Made by a program: the position numbers and the translations under genes
The notes under the pieces: model-generated
What the model was told of the DNA's origin: nothing
What the model saw: the letters and a program-made list of their open reading frames with translations, nothing else
Database searches by the model: none
Assembly (NCBI GenBank): GCA_015680635.1
Contig: JAABOA010000571.1
Location: 1-12,114, forward strand
DNA: 12,114 bases
Origin: Lunasporangiospora selenospora
Taxonomy: Eukaryota; Mortierellomycota; Mortierellomycetes; Mortierellales; Mortierellaceae
Direction: 5' to 3'
In this document: positions 10,601 to 12,114 of the stretch, one piece after another
How the letters are laid out: each line of letters begins with the position of its first letter
Position numbering within the stretch: position 1 is the stretch's first letter

Positions 10601-12050
10601 TAAATAAGAAACAGTGTTTGCAAGCTCTAAATGAGAGAATATTCTTACTCGCTGTTGATCATGAGCAATGGGTGAAGGCGAAATATAGAAAAGCACGGAG
10701 TGAATGCTGTGAGAAACCATAGATATTTATGGATGTGAGAGTGCGCGCAAGATCTGGTTAAGAAAAGGTTCTTACCCACTATTGATCATGAACAAGATGG
10801 TAACGTGGAATTTAGTTAGGTAAAGAATGGGTTCTGCGAGTAACCATTTGCATTGACATATAGGTCAAAGAGTATACAAGATCTATATGAGCTAATGCTC
10901 TTACGGGCTATTGGTCATGGTCAACGAGATGACGAAAGCAAAAGGTAGAAAGGTACAAAGCCAGAATAAGCGCCATGGGTAACCATTCGCAATGACGGAT
11001 GATACAAAATGAATACAAATCTGAATGAGAGAATTACGCGCTTTAGTCGTGAACAAGGTGAGGGTGAAAATAAGAAGGTACAGGGTGAATACTGTGGGTA
11101 ATTATTCGCAAAATTGATAAGAGATGGCGCGTGCAACATCTAACTGAGAGTGTGTTCTTACTAGCTATTGATCATGACCAACGAGGCCGGAGTGTATTGT
11201 GGAAGTTGAATGCTGTGAGTAATCATTCACAATGATAGATGGCACAAAGTAAATGTAAACCCTAAATGAGAGAATGTCCCTACATGCTATTGATTATAAA
11301 CAGCAAGATAGTGGGGGTGAAAGTTGGATATACAGAGTGAATGCTGTGAGTGATCAATAATAATGACAAATAGGACAAAATGTGTGCAATATCTAACTGA
11401 GAGAGCGCTCTTACTAGCTATTGATCATGAACAACGGCGCGATGAGGGTAGGAAAGTAGAGAGCGAATGCTGTGAGTTATCAATCGCAATGAAATGATGG
11501 ATTGGAGACAGTGTATGCAAAATCTAATGAGAGAATATCATTACCAACTATTGGTCATTGATGAAGGGACAGTGAAGGTAAAAATTAGAAAGTACAGAGT
11601 GAATATTGTGAGTAAACAAATGTAGTGGGATGGGACACAGTGTTCTCAAGATCTGAATGAGTGGAAGTTCTTACCAACTGATTTGCCATTTTAGAAGAGA
11701 CGAGAGGGGTGAGAGGTGGAAGCACATGGTGAATGCTGTGAGTAATCAGTCGCAATGATGGATGGGACACAGTGCGTGAAAGATCTGACTGACAGAGTGC
11801 TCTTACCAACTATTGGATAAGTATGATGGAAAGATGAGAATGATGGTAGGAAAGCGGTTGTGAGTAATTACTCGCAATCAGACGGACTATCCACAATGTG
11901 TGTTCCAAATTTGACTGTATTGAAGGTGTAACGGAAGGTGATATGTGTCGCTGTGTTAAAAACTAATAGAAATACTTACATGTTGGCCGCGGATGCGAAC
12001 ATGACGAGTGTAGCCAGAAGGATGATCAAGGAGCGAAGGGATGGAGCCAT
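7642..12050 (-). CDS. Secreted six-cysteine small peptide encoded by 33 exons, 31 of them 3-nt microexons
   Basis: I do not recognise this gene. Exon 1 (11980-12050) codes a signal peptide and ends in phase 2 at a GTAAGT donor. It is followed by 31 triplets, each lying between AG and GT of homologous introns of about 130 nt, and a last exon (7642-7651) ending in TAA TAG. The joined frame is 174 nt, 57 codons plus stop, with no internal stop. After the signal peptide the product is about 34 residues with Cys at 25, 26, 27, 38, 43 and 55, an even number that would suit three disulfides; fragments read CCCYIYAPGD and RCPDGF. Each triplet supplies the third base of one codon and the first two of the next. 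Thirty of 31 triplets have a proper acceptor; exon 19 does not. No function can be assigned; a secreted signal or effector-like peptide is a guess from its shape. Confidence 0.85.
7785..9063 (-). other. Microexons 23-32 (3 nt each)
   Basis: Exon 23: 9061 TGG Asp45. Exon 24: 8935 CTT Gly46. Exon 25: 8803 CAT Phe47. Exon 26: 8559 CGA Ile48. Exon 27: 8463 GCA Glu49. Exon 28: 8325 ACC Gln50. Exon 29: 8187 TGC Pro51. Exon 30: 8048 CAA Ala52. Exon 31: 7918 GCG Lys53. Exon 32: 7785 TTG Arg54. All ten have AG acceptors and GTAAG donors. The purine first bases of exons 27, 28 and 31 are the only ones in the series that are not C or T; they make Glu, Gln and Lys codons, where the third base decides the residue. 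Confidence 0.85.
8661..8766. mobile_element. 106-bp hairpin element inserted in intron 25 (MITE-like)
   Basis: This sequence is absent from all other units; removing it restores the normal 138-bp spacing. It begins GGCCTCACGCACC (8661-8673) and ends GGTGCGAGAAGCC (8754-8766), inverted repeats matching at 11 of 13 bases. Inside are nested inverted pairs: GTTTA/TAAAC, CACATAAAAAA/TTTTTTATGTG and AGGGT/ACCCT. The whole should fold into one long hairpin. It has no coding capacity. A target-site duplication is not clear. It could be a miniature inverted-repeat transposon or a folded RNA segment. Confidence 0.6.
9194..10389 (-). other. Microexons 13-22 (3 nt each)
   Basis: Exon 13: 10387 CAT Tyr35. 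Exon 14: 10257 CTC Ile36. Exon 15: 10125 TTG Ser37. Exon 16: 9992 CTA Cys38. Exon 17: 9859 CTT Tyr39. Exon 18: 9726 CGA Phe40. Exon 19: 9593 TCG Asp41, acceptor is AA not AG. Exon 20: 9466 TTG Arg42. Exon 21: 9332 CCC Cys43. Exon 22: 9194 CGA Pro44. Donors are mostly GTAAGA; exon 13 has GTAAGT, exon 18 GTAAGG and exon 19 GTAAAA. If exon 19 is skipped, the frame is kept, Asp41 is still made (GA plus T) and only Arg42 is lost. Confidence 0.82.
10518..11809 (-). other. Microexons 2-12 (3 nt each)
   Basis: Each entry gives the low coordinate, the coding-strand triplet and the residue its first base completes. Exon 2: 11807 TTG Ile24. Exon 3: 11675 TTG Cys25. Exon 4: 11545 TTG Cys26. Exon 5: 11415 CTA Cys27. 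Exon 6: 11284 CAT Tyr28. Exon 7: 11162 CTA Ile29. Exon 8: 11038 CGC Tyr30. Exon 9: 10905 CCC Ala31. Exon 10: 10776 TGG Pro32. Exon 11: 10649 CGA Gly33. Exon 12: 10518 CTA Asp34. All have AG before and GT after. The donors after exons 4, 6 and 8 are weaker (GTAATG, GTAGGG, GTAATT); the rest are GTAAGA. Confidence 0.85.
11980..12050 (-). other. Exon 1 of the microexon gene: signal peptide
   Basis: The exon runs from ATG at 12050 and codes 23 residues plus two bases of codon 24. It starts MAPSLR, is followed by a hydrophobic core SLIILLATLVMF, and then ASAA before Asn, a plausible signal peptidase site. The donor is AT|GTAAGT. The short upstream leader is C/T-rich with no upstream ATG between 12051 and 12114. 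Confidence 0.85.
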
Positions 12051-12114
12051 CGTAATGTGAAAGCGTATGTGCTGGATAGTATGGAAATGGTTGAGGGTGT
12101 GTGAAAAAAAAAAA
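12051..12114 (-). promoter_or_regulatory. 5' leader / promoter edge of the microexon gene
   Basis: On the coding strand this is a T run followed by CACACACCCTCAACC and a C/T-rich leader into ATTACGATGG. It has no upstream ATG and no TATA-like box in the 64 bases available; the rest of the promoter is outside the window. Confidence 0.4.

Larger units (their letters stand above)
7620..11979 (-). repeat. Tandem array of homologous introns, about 32 units of about 131 bp
   Basis: Spacing between successive donor sites is 122-139 bp, mostly 130-133, except 96 (one shortened unit) and 244 (one unit with an insertion). Intron lengths are 119-136 nt, with outliers of 93 and 241; the first intron is 170 nt and the last 133. 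Coding-strand marks of a unit, in order: GTAAGAAC donor, a TCATTCAGATCTTG-like patch, a CATCATTGCGAATG patch, TACTCACAGCATTCACTC, a pyrimidine-rich stretch, often CTAAC, then TGATCAATAG acceptor. Copies are divergent yet clearly homologous, so the introns descend from one another by duplication. Most introns are not a multiple of three long. Confidence 0.93.

Noticed and set aside
7620-11979. Array as a CRISPR locus
   Set aside because: Units are about 131 bp, homologous throughout and divergent. There is no short identical repeat with unique spacers and no cas genes, and the genome is eukaryotic.
7620-11979. Array as a plain non-coding minisatellite inside one large intron
   Set aside because: Possible in principle, since one 4.3-kb intron could join exon 1 to a distant exon. 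But AG-N3-GT is kept in 30 of 31 copies, the joined frame is open with six cysteines, and it stops exactly where the donor is lost.
7652-11979. Larger exons of about 62 nt using the CTCACAG acceptor-like site in each unit
   Set aside because: The CACAG site is lost in several units (for example near 7985, 9002, 9395, 10318 and 10971). The resulting exons vary in length, are often not a multiple of three, and contain stops such as TCATGA.

Overview
The window looks like nuclear DNA of an intron-rich fungus. Its two genes, both on the minus strand, have short introns with GTAAG-type donors and AG acceptors. The larger gene belongs to a WD40-plus-six-helix ion channel family that I associate with Mortierella-type fungi (Mucoromycota, Mortierellomycotina). 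That placement comes from memory of the family and was not searched. I see no bacterial operons, rRNA, tRNA or CRISPR.

Positions 1-408 hold the 3' flank of the channel gene: simple repeats, a (CT)n tract and an AATAAA signal on the minus strand. Positions 409-6450 hold the channel gene itself, in 13 exons whose phases all agree, coding for about 1573 residues: an N-terminal cytoplasmic part, a beta-propeller-like region, six membrane segments with a pore, and a Ser/Thr-rich tail ending in a coiled coil that appears to be frameshifted. Positions 6451-7641 are non-coding as far as I can see: the channel promoter side, then a cluster of small perfect hairpins.

Positions 7642-12050 are the striking part. 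At first sight this is a degenerate tandem repeat of about 131 bp in some 32 copies. On the minus strand almost every copy carries an AG acceptor, exactly three bases, then a GTAAG donor. The flanks are alike from copy to copy while the three bases vary. A signal-peptide exon (11980-12050) lies at the upstream end and stops in phase 2 at a GTAAGT donor. Joining the 31 triplets to it gives an open frame with no stop. At the downstream end the last copy has the acceptor but no donor, and the frame runs into TAA followed by TAG.

The product is a 57-residue secreted peptide with six cysteines after the signal peptide. It is encoded by 33 exons, 31 of which are 3 nt long, so 32 successive codons are each split by a phase-2 intron between second and third base. 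I know of no described gene of this design. It reads as a gene lengthened codon by codon through duplication of an intron-plus-triplet unit. The two genes show no obvious functional link.
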